Positions 39,862 through 49,581 of a DNA stretch of 64,000 nucleotides are shown in pieces. A program made the translations under genes and the position numbers. The notes under the pieces were generated by a model. That model searched no databases, was not told the origin of the DNA, and saw nothing but the letters and a program-made list of their open reading frames with translations. Numbering within the stretch: position 1 is the first letter of the stretch; each line of letters starts with the position of its first letter. This stretch comes from Psychrobacter sp. I-STPA10 (lineage in GTDB: Bacteria > Pseudomonadota > Gammaproteobacteria > Pseudomonadales > Moraxellaceae): assembly GCF_021012795.1 (NCBI RefSeq), contig NZ_VFYU01000022.1, forward strand, positions 62,001 to 126,000. The letters run 5' to 3'.

Positions 39862-42552
39862 ATGAATCCATTATCTAACTCTTTGTGCTATCTTCGTTCT
39901 TCATGCTATGAGCATCCATTATCGAGCTGGCAGAAAACTGACAAACAGCCCACTCATCAAACACTCAAGACAACAACCACATTTTTATTGCTAATAAGTA
40001 GTATCAGCTTACTTATTGGCTGTAGCACTGTGAGTGTGTCGCAAAAAACAGTCAGCCAAACCATTGATAAACAACGCGCCAATATTGTTACTAATAATCA
40101 CTTAAGTGCCCAAACCAACACCACGCTGCTGTCCTTAGGTATAGATCAAGAGGCTTGTTTGGCATATCTACCCAGCTGTATACAGAAAATTCAACACAAT
40201 CCTTTATTGACCAATACTCGTGATACATTGGCACTGCTGGCTGAATTATATTATGCAAAATCTAATCTATATGCCGCTTTGGAAGCCTGTGATATTGCAT
40301 TACAACGTCCACCTATAGATCCTTATTATGCCAACGCCCCACTCTCTGCTAAAGAGGAACAGCGTAAATATCAACAAAGTAAAGACTGTATCAATGCGCG
40401 TGCTCAGCATCTGCTTTATGCTCTACGCTATAGCTATGCGTTTTTATTTTATCCAGCACTACAAGCTGATAACCAGACAGACAACTCTCAACAAACTACA
40501 CCACTCACCACAGATAGCATAAACAAACAGCTTAAATATCTCTCTAGTGATTTGGATATTCAAACCAGAGATATTTATAATGCCGCCAGTAATGAGCTTA
40601 TCAAGCAATTATTTAACGTCACCTTACACACAGCAACACAAGAGGGCGCTGCCTATTTAGACAGCCATTATAACTCTACAAAAAACACAAAAAATAGCAC
40701 GCCAGCTCAGATTTTTGATACGCAGCCAAATCAAACAGATAATAAACAAGTTAATAGCAAGCACACAAATACAAATAATACCGCCAATCTTAGTGAGCGT
40801 ATTACTTTTGATATTGCTGACCCCACACACTCTACGACCACATCAGTACAGATCAATTTACCCACAAATTTTAATGCACTTGCTGCCTCGCCTACTCGTT
40901 CATCACATACTAAAGCATTGCCGTCTAGCAATAGTCATCAGCAGACAGACAACTTGTTAAAGATGGATGCTAAGCTATTACCTGAATTACGCTCAAGCTA
41001 TGAGCTGAGTTTTTCAGGATTAAATTCGGTGAGTAAACGCGATGGGCTTGGGGTTAGTTTTGTTACTCAGCAACAAAACCGCTATAAGACCTCTTTACTT
41101 GGTATGCTGGCAAATAAAAAAGAGCATACAGAGGATAGCTCACCCAATAGCCGCATTTATCATAATGGCAATATATTACTTACAGGGGTAGTATTAGTTA
41201 GTGGAAAAACCATCGATGAGGTAATAAATAGTCAACAAATTAATATCAACTTATATGATCCACTGCATACGCACTCTATCGACATACTTGGCGAGCAATA
41301 TGCCTTAGCAGCTAACTTTTCATCAGGCTATGGATTATGGCTATCAGAAAATCAGCTCAGTGGAGTGGGTTATATGAATCTGCTGGCTCGTCAGCAGCAG
41401 CTTGTGCTACCACAACTATTTATGCTTGAGCCGTATGACCCTAATAAACGTACCATTATTATGTTACATGGGCTGGCATCGAGTCCTGCCACATGGGTAA
41501 GTACCACCAACGATATTTTTAATGATCCCACATTAAGAGAAAACTATCAGGTGTGGCAAATATTTTATCCTACCAATCTGCCCATGTTAGAAAACCGTTA
41601 TCAAATTCAAAAATTGATCCATGCGGCATTTTTACAAAATGATCCTGAAGGCAAAGATGCTGCCAGTCATCATGGGGTGCTGATCGGACACAGTATGGGT
41701 GCGGTGATTGGTCGTATGATGGTATCAAATGATGACCTGCTACCACACCTCAATGATATTTCTGGTACAGCCAAAGACTATGAGCTCAATAAACTTATCC
41801 GTCAAAGTTTTACTGAGCAAGAATTACAATCAAGATTTACCCTCTCGCAGCTACCACAAATAGATGAAGCAGTATTCATCTCTGCCCCATTTCGAGGTAC
41901 AAATTATGCTGACCGTTGGTTTACACGTACGTTACGGCGAGTCATTCAATTACCGTTAGGATTTATTCAAACACTGACTGGTAACTTTACCAGCATTGCT
42001 ACCCAAGGTGAGCTGTCTAATAACCCCTTAGGGGCACTGTACCTACAAAATGGTGCCAGTCAACTCAGTGATAAATCCTCATTTATGCGTCTTACTAAGG
42101 ATTTAAAAATAGCAGATAATGTGACCTATCATTCATTAATTGCCAGTGAAGATACTGATATTGTAAAAGGCTTGGCTGCCATGAGCGCAGATACTTCTAA
42201 CCTAGATTTATCTCAAAACCCAAACCACCTTTCTACCCCTACCGCTATTACACATCCTGCTGATACTCTGCTGGATCCACAAGAAATCACGGATAACCCT
42301 ATAACTACCCCTGCGATAACGACCATAAATGTCGGTGATATCAGCAGTAAAGTAAATCAAGACATATCCGATGGTATTGTGCCTTATAAAAGTGCTCATC
42401 TAGACGGTGCTGCATCAGAAACTTTAATTGGTGGTGGACACAGTATCCAAGAAAGCCCGCAAGCGGTATTGACGCTACGCAAGATATTACACCAACACCT
42501 ACATGATACAGCAAGCAACAATGCGAAAAAAAAATACGAAACAAGACACTAA
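39862..42552 (+). CDS. Large lipoprotein with alpha/beta-hydrolase (lipase-like) domain
   Basis: 896 residues. A lipobox (LLIGC, Cys54) follows a hydrophobic segment at about 40-53, so the mature protein should be lipid-anchored; the 39 residues before the hydrophobic stretch are unusually long for a signal peptide. The N-terminal part has TPR-like helices (ALLAELYYAKSNLYAALEAC). The hydrolase domain has TIIMLHGLASSPATW (oxyanion region), the nucleophile elbow IGHSMGAVIG (Ser near 612) and a likely catalytic His in GGGHSIQES (near 858). Substrate is unknown, plausibly lipids. The start lacks a ribosome-binding site. Confidence 0.75.
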   Translation: MNPLSNSLCYLRSSCYEHPLSSWQKTDKQPTHQTLKTTTTFLLLISSISLLIGCSTVSVSQKTVSQTIDKQRANIVTNNHLSAQTNTTLLSLGIDQEACLAYLPSCIQKIQHNPLLTNTRDTLALLAELYYAKSNLYAALEACDIALQRPPIDPYYANAPLSAKEEQRKYQQSKDCINARAQHLLYALRYSYAFLFYPALQADNQTDNSQQTTPLTTDSINKQLKYLSSDLDIQTRDIYNAASNELIKQLFNVTLHTATQEGAAYLDSHYNSTKNTKNSTPAQIFDTQPNQTDNKQVNSKHTNTNNTANLSERITFDIADPTHSTTTSVQINLPTNFNALAASPTRSSHTKALPSSNSHQQTDNLLKMDAKLLPELRSSYELSFSGLNSVSKRDGLGVSFVTQQQNRYKTSLLGMLANKKEHTEDSSPNSRIYHNGNILLTGVVLVSGKTIDEVINSQQININLYDPLHTHSIDILGEQYALAANFSSGYGLWLSENQLSGVGYMNLLARQQQLVLPQLFMLEPYDPNKRTIIMLHGLASSPATWVSTTNDIFNDPTLRENYQVWQIFYPTNLPMLENRYQIQKLIHAAFLQNDPEGKDAASHHGVLIGHSMGAVIGRMMVSNDDLLPHLNDISGTAKDYELNKLIRQSFTEQELQSRFTLSQLPQIDEAVFISAPFRGTNYADRWFTRTLRRVIQLPLGFIQTLTGNFTSIATQGELSNNPLGALYLQNGASQLSDKSSFMRLTKDLKIADNVTYHSLIASEDTDIVKGLAAMSADTSNLDLSQNPNHLSTPTAITHPADTLLDPQEITDNPITTPAITTINVGDISSKVNQDISDGIVPYKSAHLDGAASETLIGGGHSIQESPQAVLTLRKILHQHLHDTASNNAKKKYETRH

Positions 42553-42954
42553 ATAATGCGAGCAACCAAAAATGTAAATTTGCGTCCATTATATATACAC
42601 AGTAGCAACATACTTTGGACGCAACAAAAACATTTTAGCCGTTAGCATCACTTAAGTTTAAGCGTATAATATTCAACAACAACTAACTAATTCCATCATA
42701 TCATTTAAAAATTACATCATTTAAAATAGGTTACTTTTAATCCGATTGAAATCAAAACTTATCGTAATCAGAGATTTTTATTTATTTTTATCACACACAA
42801 CCTCACTCAATTTTCAGATATTTTATTTTTAAGTTATTGATTGTACGATAGTAATTAATATCACCACTGACAACGTTCTATTTAAAATAAATATCTTGAT
42901 AAATAATATTTGACACCCTAATTCGGCATATCACAACACCTAAGGGCATCTCTC
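42553..42954. other. Intergenic region upstream of cioA
   Basis: A perfect 9-bp stem TTGCGTCCA (42580-42588) with TGGACGCAA (42616-42624) spans a 27-nt loop and may end the lipoprotein transcript. No FNR/ANR box or other recognisable operator was seen before cioA. Confidence 0.35.
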
Positions 42955-44457
42955 ATGATAGACCAACTTGACCCCATTTTACTTGCTCGTATTCAGTTTG
43001 CCTTTGTAGTCTCTTTTCACATTGTATTCCCAGCATTTAGTATTGGTTTGGCATCATGGCTGACTGTCTTAGAGTGGCGTTGGCTGCGTACAGGCAAATC
43101 CATTTATGCAGAAGTGTATAAACATTGGTCAAAGATTTTTGCCGTGGTCTTTGGTATGGGCGTCGTCTCTGGTGTGGTTATGTCCTACCAGTTTGGTACT
43201 AACTGGGCCATCTTTTCTGACCGTGTGGGTAATGTTTTAGGACCACTACTTGCCTATGAAGTTCTCACTGCCTTTTTCCTTGAAGCCTCTTTCTTAGGTA
43301 TCATGCTTTTTGGTTGGGGACGGGTGAGTAAAAAAATGCACTTTACTGCCACTGCTGTGGTTGCTATTGGTACCCTAATCTCTGGTTTTTGGATTTTATC
43401 TGCCAACAGCTTTATGCAAACGCCACAAGGATTTTTTATTGGTAACGATGGGCTACTGTACCCAAAAGATTGGCTAGAAATTATTTTTAGCCCCTCTTTT
43501 CACCATCGTTATGCACATATGATTACTGCGGCATTTTTGACCACTGCCTTTGCCGTTGGTGGTATTGGGGCTTATTATCTGCAATCCAAAAAACACCAAA
43601 AACATCGCGAACATGGCAAAGTGATGTTAGGAATGGCAATGCTGATGGCAATATTTATAGCACCTTTGCAAGCATTCATTGGTGATTCCCATGGTTTAAA
43701 TACGTTAGAACACCAACCTGCCAAAGTCGCTGCAATGGAAGGTATTTGGGAAGATGAACGTGGTGCTGCGCTTAGGCTATTTGCCATTCCTGATCAACAA
43801 GCACAAACCAATCATTACTCAATAGAAATCCCCTATTTATCGGGACTGATTTTAACCCATTCATTTGATAAAGAAGTCAAAGGACTAAAAAACTGGCCAG
43901 AAGAGGATCAACCCCCCGTTATCATCGTCTTTTGGGCATTTCGTATTATGGTGGGAATTGCCTTACTCATGATTATAACTGGCATATATAGTGCCTATTG
44001 TTATTACAAAAAAAATCACTTTGCGCTAGATAATAAAAATTTTCATCGTCTATGGATGTTGATGACACCGCTTGGTTTTATTGCCCTGTTGGCAGGCTGG
44101 TTTGTCACTGAGGTTGGACGACAACCATGGACAGTATATGGAATCATACGTACATCTGAGAGTGCTTCACCTCATATTTCTTCTCAGGTAGCCACCACCT
44201 TAGCAGGCTTTATTATTGTTTATACCTTTATTTTTGGGGCAGCCACTATTTATATTTTAAGACTCATTGCTAAAGGCCCACAGCCATTTGATGACGATCT
44301 TGAAGATGATAACTTCTTTGAACATTCTGTCACTGAAGGACAAGGGCGTACCCTTAGTGGTGATCAAAAACCTGCTGAAAATACACGTGAAGATACAAAA
44401 TCAGATAACAATACAAGTTTAGAAAAAAATGATGACCTAGATGGAGGGCTACGCTAA
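42955..44457 (+). CDS. cioA: Cyanide-insensitive-type bd quinol oxidase subunit I
   Basis: The heme-bearing subunit of a bd-type terminal oxidase in the inner membrane. ARIQFAFVVSFHIVFPAFSIG carries the axial His22. The quinol loop is short, with GLNTLEHQPAKVAAMEG and a WPEEDQPPV segment, as in CioA of pseudomonads rather than long-loop CydA. GWFVTEVGRQPWTVYG holds the heme region near the C-terminal end. At 500 residues it is slightly long because of a polar Asp/Glu/Asn tail of about 50. Its stop overlaps the cioB ATG by one base. Confidence 0.93.
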   Translation: MIDQLDPILLARIQFAFVVSFHIVFPAFSIGLASWLTVLEWRWLRTGKSIYAEVYKHWSKIFAVVFGMGVVSGVVMSYQFGTNWAIFSDRVGNVLGPLLAYEVLTAFFLEASFLGIMLFGWGRVSKKMHFTATAVVAIGTLISGFWILSANSFMQTPQGFFIGNDGLLYPKDWLEIIFSPSFHHRYAHMITAAFLTTAFAVGGIGAYYLQSKKHQKHREHGKVMLGMAMLMAIFIAPLQAFIGDSHGLNTLEHQPAKVAAMEGIWEDERGAALRLFAIPDQQAQTNHYSIEIPYLSGLILTHSFDKEVKGLKNWPEEDQPPVIIVFWAFRIMVGIALLMIITGIYSAYCYYKKNHFALDNKNFHRLWMLMTPLGFIALLAGWFVTEVGRQPWTVYGIIRTSESASPHISSQVATTLAGFIIVYTFIFGAATIYILRLIAKGPQPFDDDLEDDNFFEHSVTEGQGRTLSGDQKPAENTREDTKSDNNTSLEKNDDLDGGLR

Positions 44458-45473
44458 TGTTTAACTTTGGTGAAGTATTAGATTTGCCACTCATCTGGGG
44501 TGGATTGATTGCTTTGTCGGTATTTATTTATGTGCTGCTTGATGGCTTTGATTTGGGCTGTGGTATTTTATTTCCCTTTGCAGGCTCTGATAAAAATCGC
44601 AGCCGTATCATGAACTCCATTGCTCCTTTTTGGGATGGCAATGAAACATGGCTGGTATTGGGTGGTGGCGGTTTATTTGCTGCTTTCCCTGCTGCTTACG
44701 GCATCATCATGACAGGTTTATATTTACCTGTTACTTTTATGTTATTTGGACTGATTTTGCGTGGGGTCGCCTTTGAATTTCGCTTTAAGTCCCATAATAG
44801 ACGCTTTATTTGGGATTACTGCTTTCATATTGGCTCAATAATCGCTGCCTTTATGCAAGGCGTAATGCTAGGTGCATTGGTGCAAGGTCTTGACGTCCAA
44901 GACCGCTTATATGCTGGTGGCCCTTTTGACTGGTTCACCCCCTTCGCCTTACTGTGTGGCGTGGCAATCATTATCGGTTATGGACTTTTGGGTGCAACAT
45001 GGCTGATTATCAAATCAGAAGACAAACTACAAGGCTGGGCACGCAAAACTGCCACGCGGTTATTATTGGCATTCATTGCCTCTATGATTGCTGTTTCAGT
45101 CGCTATGTTATTCTTAAATGTCGATGCCACCTCCGAGTGGCTAACGTTCCCAACGCTACTTTATTTGGCACCAATGCCATTGATTGTTGCGGCACTGGCG
45201 TATGTGATGCATCGTGACCTTGGTGGTAAGCGTGAATACCGCCCATTTTTATTAACGGTTGGTATGTTTTTTATGGGTTATGTCGGACTATGCTCGGCAT
45301 TCTATCCATATATCGTTCCTTATGCGATGACAATGCATGAAGCTGCTGCTGCTGATACTTCACTGTCCTTTATGCTCATCGGTGCAGGTCTTATGTTGCC
45401 AGTGATACTTAGCTATACTGGCTATGCCTATTATGTGTTTAAAGGTAAAGCTACCCATGAGCATTTATATTAA
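44457..45473 (+). CDS. cioB: Cyanide-insensitive-type bd quinol oxidase subunit II
   Basis: Partner of CioA, about eight transmembrane helices in 338 residues. DGFDLGCGILFPF, MNSIAPFWDGNETWLVLGGGGLFAAFP and RGVAFEFRFK are the CydB-family blocks. The ATG overlaps the cioA stop (TAATG), so translation is probably coupled. A small DUF2474-like gene follows 55 bp downstream. Confidence 0.95.
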   Translation: MFNFGEVLDLPLIWGGLIALSVFIYVLLDGFDLGCGILFPFAGSDKNRSRIMNSIAPFWDGNETWLVLGGGGLFAAFPAAYGIIMTGLYLPVTFMLFGLILRGVAFEFRFKSHNRRFIWDYCFHIGSIIAAFMQGVMLGALVQGLDVQDRLYAGGPFDWFTPFALLCGVAIIIGYGLLGATWLIIKSEDKLQGWARKTATRLLLAFIASMIAVSVAMLFLNVDATSEWLTFPTLLYLAPMPLIVAALAYVMHRDLGGKREYRPFLLTVGMFFMGYVGLCSAFYPYIVPYAMTMHEAAAADTSLSFMLIGAGLMLPVILSYTGYAYYVFKGKATHEHLY

Positions 45474-45528
45474 TTAAATGGTGCAATTGTTGGGCTAATT
45501 CATGATTGGGAATATTTGAGTAATTACC

Positions 45529-45642
45529 ATGAAACTTTCAAAAAAGCAATCACAGTGGGCATGGTTTATAGGGCTATATTTGGCAGGATTTGTTGTGGTA
45601 GCCAGTATTGCTCAGCTCATTAAATGGGTAATGGGGATTTAA
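45529..45642 (+). CDS. Small bd-oxidase-associated membrane protein (DUF2474-like)
   Basis: A 37-residue protein: a basic N-terminus (MKLSKKQSQ), then one helix WAWFIGLYLAGFVVVASIAQ and IKWVMGI. Size, Trp-rich start of the helix and position right after cioB match the DUF2474 family, the counterpart of CydX in cioAB operons. GAG lies 8 nt upstream. Its stop is only 8 bp from the stop of convergent rnhB, with no terminator between. Confidence 0.75.
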   Translation: MKLSKKQSQWAWFIGLYLAGFVVVASIAQLIKWVMGI

Positions 45643-45650
45643 TACCATGT

Positions 45651-46586
45651 CTATTGGCTTTCTTTTTCTATCTCTAGTGCCGCTTTAATGGGTGCAAAGC
45701 TACGTCTATGTTGAGGCAATACACCATGCTCAGCAATGGCTGCTAGATGTACTTTGGTTGGATAGCCCTTATGCTTATCTAGCTGATATTCAGGATAATG
45801 GCGGGCATCGGCTACCACTTGCCTATCTCGGGTAACTTTTGCCAACACACTGGCTGCTGCCATACTACTGTGTCTTGCATCGCCCTTTATCCATGCTGCA
45901 CTGGTAATTGCCACATTGGTTGCAATGCCTTGTTCATATAGCTGTGACCATGCAAATTGTGGCAGTTTATTACCATCAACCAATATCCAGCAATGGGCTT
46001 GCCTCTTAGCATCAACTGCTTTTATATTTTGACTTAAAGCAGTTACTAATACCTCAGCACTCAAGCGCATTGCTGTCATGGTTGCTTGAAAAATATTGAG
46101 TAAATCTATTACCGATGCGGGTATTTCTACAGTGACATAACCAATGGCATGTTGTTTAATCACAGGAAATAACCTTTCTCTTTTTTTCTCAGTGAGCTTT
46201 TTTGAGTCTGTCAATACTGCCAAAGGAGTATCTGCTAGTGAGGCTGTTTCAATATCTATCGAGTACGCTTGTGGCAAGATAGCCGCTGCTATCACCACAC
46301 TACCATATAAAGGACCTCGCCCAACTTCATCAATGCCGATGCTAAAGTGGACCTCATTTTTAGCTTGCTCAACGTGGCTTTGATTGCTTTGAGTTTGATT
46401 GTCTTGAATTTGGTTACTTTGCAATTGCATATCTTGCTGCAATCGCTGAACAAACAATTCACCTGCTATGATGATAGTCTCTGGTAATGCTATTTGTTGC
46501 CAGCCTGTTTGTTTATCATAAAAAGCAATAGTCGTTAAAGTCTGATTTAAAGATTGACTTGTAGAGGAATCGGTTGGTTCTACCAT
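45651..46586 (-). CDS. rnhB: Ribonuclease HII with N-terminal extension
   Basis: Cleaves RNA in RNA-DNA hybrids and single ribonucleotides. The catalytic domain begins at about residue 80 with IGIDEVGRGPLYGSV (the GRG motif and first acidic residues). LTDSKKLTEKKRE, the DGN motif in LVDGNKLPQ, and AASVLAKVTRDR follow. It has 311 residues against about 200 in E. coli; the surplus is mainly an 80-residue Gln/Ser/Asn-rich N-terminal segment. Its ATG overlaps the 3' end of lpxB by 7 bp, the conserved lpxB-rnhB order. Confidence 0.95.
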   Translation of the reverse strand: MVEPTDSSTSQSLNQTLTTIAFYDKQTGWQQIALPETIIIAGELFVQRLQQDMQLQSNQIQDNQTQSNQSHVEQAKNEVHFSIGIDEVGRGPLYGSVVIAAAILPQAYSIDIETASLADTPLAVLTDSKKLTEKKRERLFPVIKQHAIGYVTVEIPASVIDLLNIFQATMTAMRLSAEVLVTALSQNIKAVDAKRQAHCWILVDGNKLPQFAWSQLYEQGIATNVAITSAAWIKGDARHSSMAAASVLAKVTRDRQVVADARHYPEYQLDKHKGYPTKVHLAAIAEHGVLPQHRRSFAPIKAALEIEKESQ

Positions 46587-47887
46587 AAGTTGCTATCCAT
46601 CCATACATCAATCACCGCATGCACAGGTGATTGGTTACTCTGCTCACGCAGGCGAGCACTGACCGCATCTAGTTTGTCTTGCTGTTCTTGACAGCCTCTG
46701 GCTTGTAATAACTGTGTGGCGGTGCGACAAATACTCTCACCTGTTGCCTCATCTTGTATCAGCTCAGGAACAATGCGCTCATTTGCCAAAATATTAGGCA
46801 ATGCCACATAAGGCACTGTTACCAAACGCTTAGCAATCTGATAAGTCAATTTATTGAGTTGATACACCACCACCATCGGGCGACGCAATAGCATGGCTTC
46901 TAAGGTAGCTGTACCCGAAGCGAGTATCACCAAATCAGAGGCTGCCATCACATACTGGCTAAAATGGGCGTGATTTTTATTATCATCGAAAACCACCATC
47001 ACCGCTTCGCGTAGCTGCTCATTACGACCATCAATCAAATCTTGCACAATAAATTGATGGTTTTTATCAATGGTGGGAATAATAAAACACAACTGGCTAT
47101 CAACCAATAATAGCTTTTGCATGGCATCTAACATCAACGGTAAAATCGCATTGATTTCACTGCGACGAGAGCCTGGCATGAGACAAACCAGCTGACTTAA
47201 ATCTCGATGCAGCTCATTAAAAAATTGTTTTAATTCAGGATTACTCCATACCAACCCTCTACGCAAGTCATGCAATGATGTCGTTAACAAAGCAGGATCT
47301 ATGGTATACAGTAATGGGTGTCCCACACAAATTGCTGGATGGTTATGTTTTTGATATACCGGTAGCTCAAATGGAAACAAACAAAGCACTAAATGCGTTG
47401 CCTGCTTAATATCATGTATACGTGATTCTCGCCAAGCCCAAATAGAAGGGCTGACATATTGCACACAAAATATACCTTTTGGTTTGAGTTTTTTGGCAAC
47501 TCGTAAATTAAAATCAGGGGCATCAATGCCAATAAACCAATCAATCTTAGCTTTGGTAAATGCCTGTATCAATTGCCGACGAGCTTTGAGCAAATCTGGC
47601 AGGTGTCCCACTACTTCGACCAACCCCATAACTGATAGCCGTGACATTGCAAACAATGGCTGCAATCCTTGAGCCTGCATCAACTCACCACCCACACCCA
47701 CCCAAACAATATCATCACATAACGCATTCATTTGGCGCATAAAATCTGCCCCTAAGCTATCACCCGAAGCTTCACCAGCAACAATACCAATCACCAGTGG
47801 CTGCAACTGTACAGGTTGATTTTCCGTAATTGCTACTTGTGTAGACGGGTCGGCAGTGAGCGGAGGCTCAGGCTGAGATTTGTTCAT
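46580..47887 (-). CDS. lpxB: Lipid-A-disaccharide synthase
   Basis: Forms the tetra-acyl disaccharide in lipid A synthesis at the inner membrane. IGIVAGEASGDSLGADFM is the family N-terminal block, followed by MGLVEVVGHLP, IDAPDFNLRVAKKLK, YVSPSIWAWRESR, LMPGSRRSEI and ILASGTATLEAML. The ATG at 47887 has GGAG 5 nt upstream (an adjacent TTG is not needed), giving 435 residues with an N-terminal extension of about 30. lpxA/lpxD/fabZ are not in the window. Confidence 0.96.
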   Translation of the reverse strand: MNKSQPEPPLTADPSTQVAITENQPVQLQPLVIGIVAGEASGDSLGADFMRQMNALCDDIVWVGVGGELMQAQGLQPLFAMSRLSVMGLVEVVGHLPDLLKARRQLIQAFTKAKIDWFIGIDAPDFNLRVAKKLKPKGIFCVQYVSPSIWAWRESRIHDIKQATHLVLCLFPFELPVYQKHNHPAICVGHPLLYTIDPALLTTSLHDLRRGLVWSNPELKQFFNELHRDLSQLVCLMPGSRRSEINAILPLMLDAMQKLLLVDSQLCFIIPTIDKNHQFIVQDLIDGRNEQLREAVMVVFDDNKNHAHFSQYVMAASDLVILASGTATLEAMLLRRPMVVVYQLNKLTYQIAKRLVTVPYVALPNILANERIVPELIQDEATGESICRTATQLLQARGCQEQQDKLDAVSARLREQSNQSPVHAVIDVWMDSNLW

Positions 47888-48374
47888 CAATACTCCTTAT
47901 CAAATGATCAAAAGCATCACCATCAATGAGCGCAATATTTCTGTCATGACCATCATTAGTTCTATATTATATGGTTTTTATCTGTGATTGATATATGGCT
48001 GATATCGTGCCCACTCAATTTAATTGCTCACTATACATAAGTCTGCTTCAGCCAAAAAACTGGTATGATTGCTATGTTATTATTTTATTTCACCTAATTT
48101 CTATGGCAGTATAACAAAAATTTGTTTTATATATGCCATATATCAGGCAAACTTCAAAGGATTAGACTTGTCAACAGCAACGTTTGTCCTCATAATAAAA
48201 CAAACCATTGATAGATTCTTATTGTGTGATTAGATTCTGTTAAATTGAATCAATATGAATCTTTATGTTTTAATCATTGTATTGATTACCTATTAATAGT
48301 ATTTTATTTAGCCAATTCATAATTAGCTTAACTTTAACGCTCATTTTCTAGCCAAAATAACAGGCCTATTTCTT
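47888..48374. other. Divergent intergenic region between lpxB and aroG
   Basis: Must hold promoters for both genes, but no clear pair of boxes was identified. An extended stem-loop occurs at 48102-48140 (TATGGCA/TGCCATA with additional AT pairs inside). Its function is unknown; it is not followed by a T run. Confidence 0.3.
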
Positions 48375-49460
48375 ATGACCACCCAACCCATTACTCATAA
48401 TGCAGACATAGACGACGTGAATATTGAAAAATTCATACCCTTAATGACACCAGCACAGCTAAAAACTGAGCTTCCCTTAACCGAAAAAGCCCACAAAACT
48501 GTGCTCGAAGGACGGCAGACTATTCAAAATATTCTAGATGGTAAGGATAATCGATTGCTGATTGTGGTAGGTCCTTGCTCCATTCATGACATCAAAGCTG
48601 CCCATGAATATGCTGATAAACTCAAAGTGCTTGCCGATGAATTACAAGACAGTATTTTTGTGGTGATGCGGGTTTATTTTGAAAAACCACGCACGACCAC
48701 TGGCTGGAAAGGGTTGATTAATGATCCTGATATGAATGACAGCTTTGATATCGAAAAAGGGCTGCGATTGGCGCGTAATCTGTTACTTGATCTCAACGAA
48801 AAAGGGCTACCCTGTGCCACTGAAGCACTTGATCCCAATACACCACAGTATATTCAAGATTTAATCAGTTGGTCTGCCATTGGTGCTAGAACCACCGAAA
48901 GCCAGACACATCGTGAGATGAGTTCAGGCTTATCTTGCCCTGTGGGTTTTAAAAATGGAACTGACGGCAGCATGACAGTTGCAGTCAATGCAATGAATGC
49001 AGTCAAATCTGGACACAGCTTTTTGGGATTATCTGCTGATGGTCAAGTGTGTATCATCAAATCTAAAGGCAACCAGTACGCTCATGTGGTATTAAGGGGT
49101 GGTAATGGTAAACCTAACTATGATGAGACTGCGGTTGCACAAGCAGAAAATGAGCTAGAAAAAGGCAAAGCCAATGTCAAAATCATGATTGACTCCAGCC
49201 ATGCCAACTCAGGAAAAGACCCTTATTTGCAGCCGATGGTCATTCAAAATGTGGGTGAACAAATTCAAAACGGTAATAAGTCTATCATGGGAATGATGAT
49301 TGAAAGTCATCTAAAAGGCGGACGTCAAAATCTTCCTGAAGATTTAAGCACATTAGAATATGGCAAATCCATCACCGATGGTTGCCTTGACTGGGACAGT
49401 ACTGTTGCCTCTTTACGCAATTTGCGTAATATGATTAAAGAGTCTTTGGCAAAGCGTTAA
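48375..49460 (+). CDS. 3-deoxy-7-phosphoheptulonate (DAHP) synthase, class I
   Basis: First step of the shikimate pathway: PEP plus erythrose-4-phosphate. VVGPCSIHD, MRVYFEKPRTTTGWKGLIND, IGARTTESQTHRE and CPVGFKNGTDGS are the active-site and metal-site blocks of the AroF/G/H family; DSSHANSGKD is near the C-terminus. At 361 residues the length is normal. Which aromatic amino acid inhibits it cannot be read with certainty. A strong terminator shared with pepN follows. Confidence 0.94.
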   Translation: MTTQPITHNADIDDVNIEKFIPLMTPAQLKTELPLTEKAHKTVLEGRQTIQNILDGKDNRLLIVVGPCSIHDIKAAHEYADKLKVLADELQDSIFVVMRVYFEKPRTTTGWKGLINDPDMNDSFDIEKGLRLARNLLLDLNEKGLPCATEALDPNTPQYIQDLISWSAIGARTTESQTHREMSSGLSCPVGFKNGTDGSMTVAVNAMNAVKSGHSFLGLSADGQVCIIKSKGNQYAHVVLRGGNGKPNYDETAVAQAENELEKGKANVKIMIDSSHANSGKDPYLQPMVIQNVGEQIQNGNKSIMGMMIESHLKGGRQNLPEDLSTLEYGKSITDGCLDWDSTVASLRNLRNMIKESLAKR

Positions 49461-49530
49461 GATGTGCTGATTGATATAAGTCAGTGTCACTGCGCAAAAT
49501 CCAGTAGCAATTATTAACCATAATAAAATA

Positions 49531-49560
49531 AAAAAACGCCTATTTATTAGGCGTTTTTTT
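49531..49560. terminator. Bidirectional intrinsic terminator between the DAHP synthase gene and pepN
   Basis: CGCCTA/TAGGCG stem (49537-49542 with 49548-49553), 5-nt loop, six A before and seven T after. Confidence 0.9.
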
Positions 49561-49581
49561 ATGAGTAGGATTTAACTTATT

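Noticed and set aside
42840-42954. FNR/ANR site before cioA
   Set aside because: A TTGAT half occurs near 42838 but no ATCAA half at the correct spacing.
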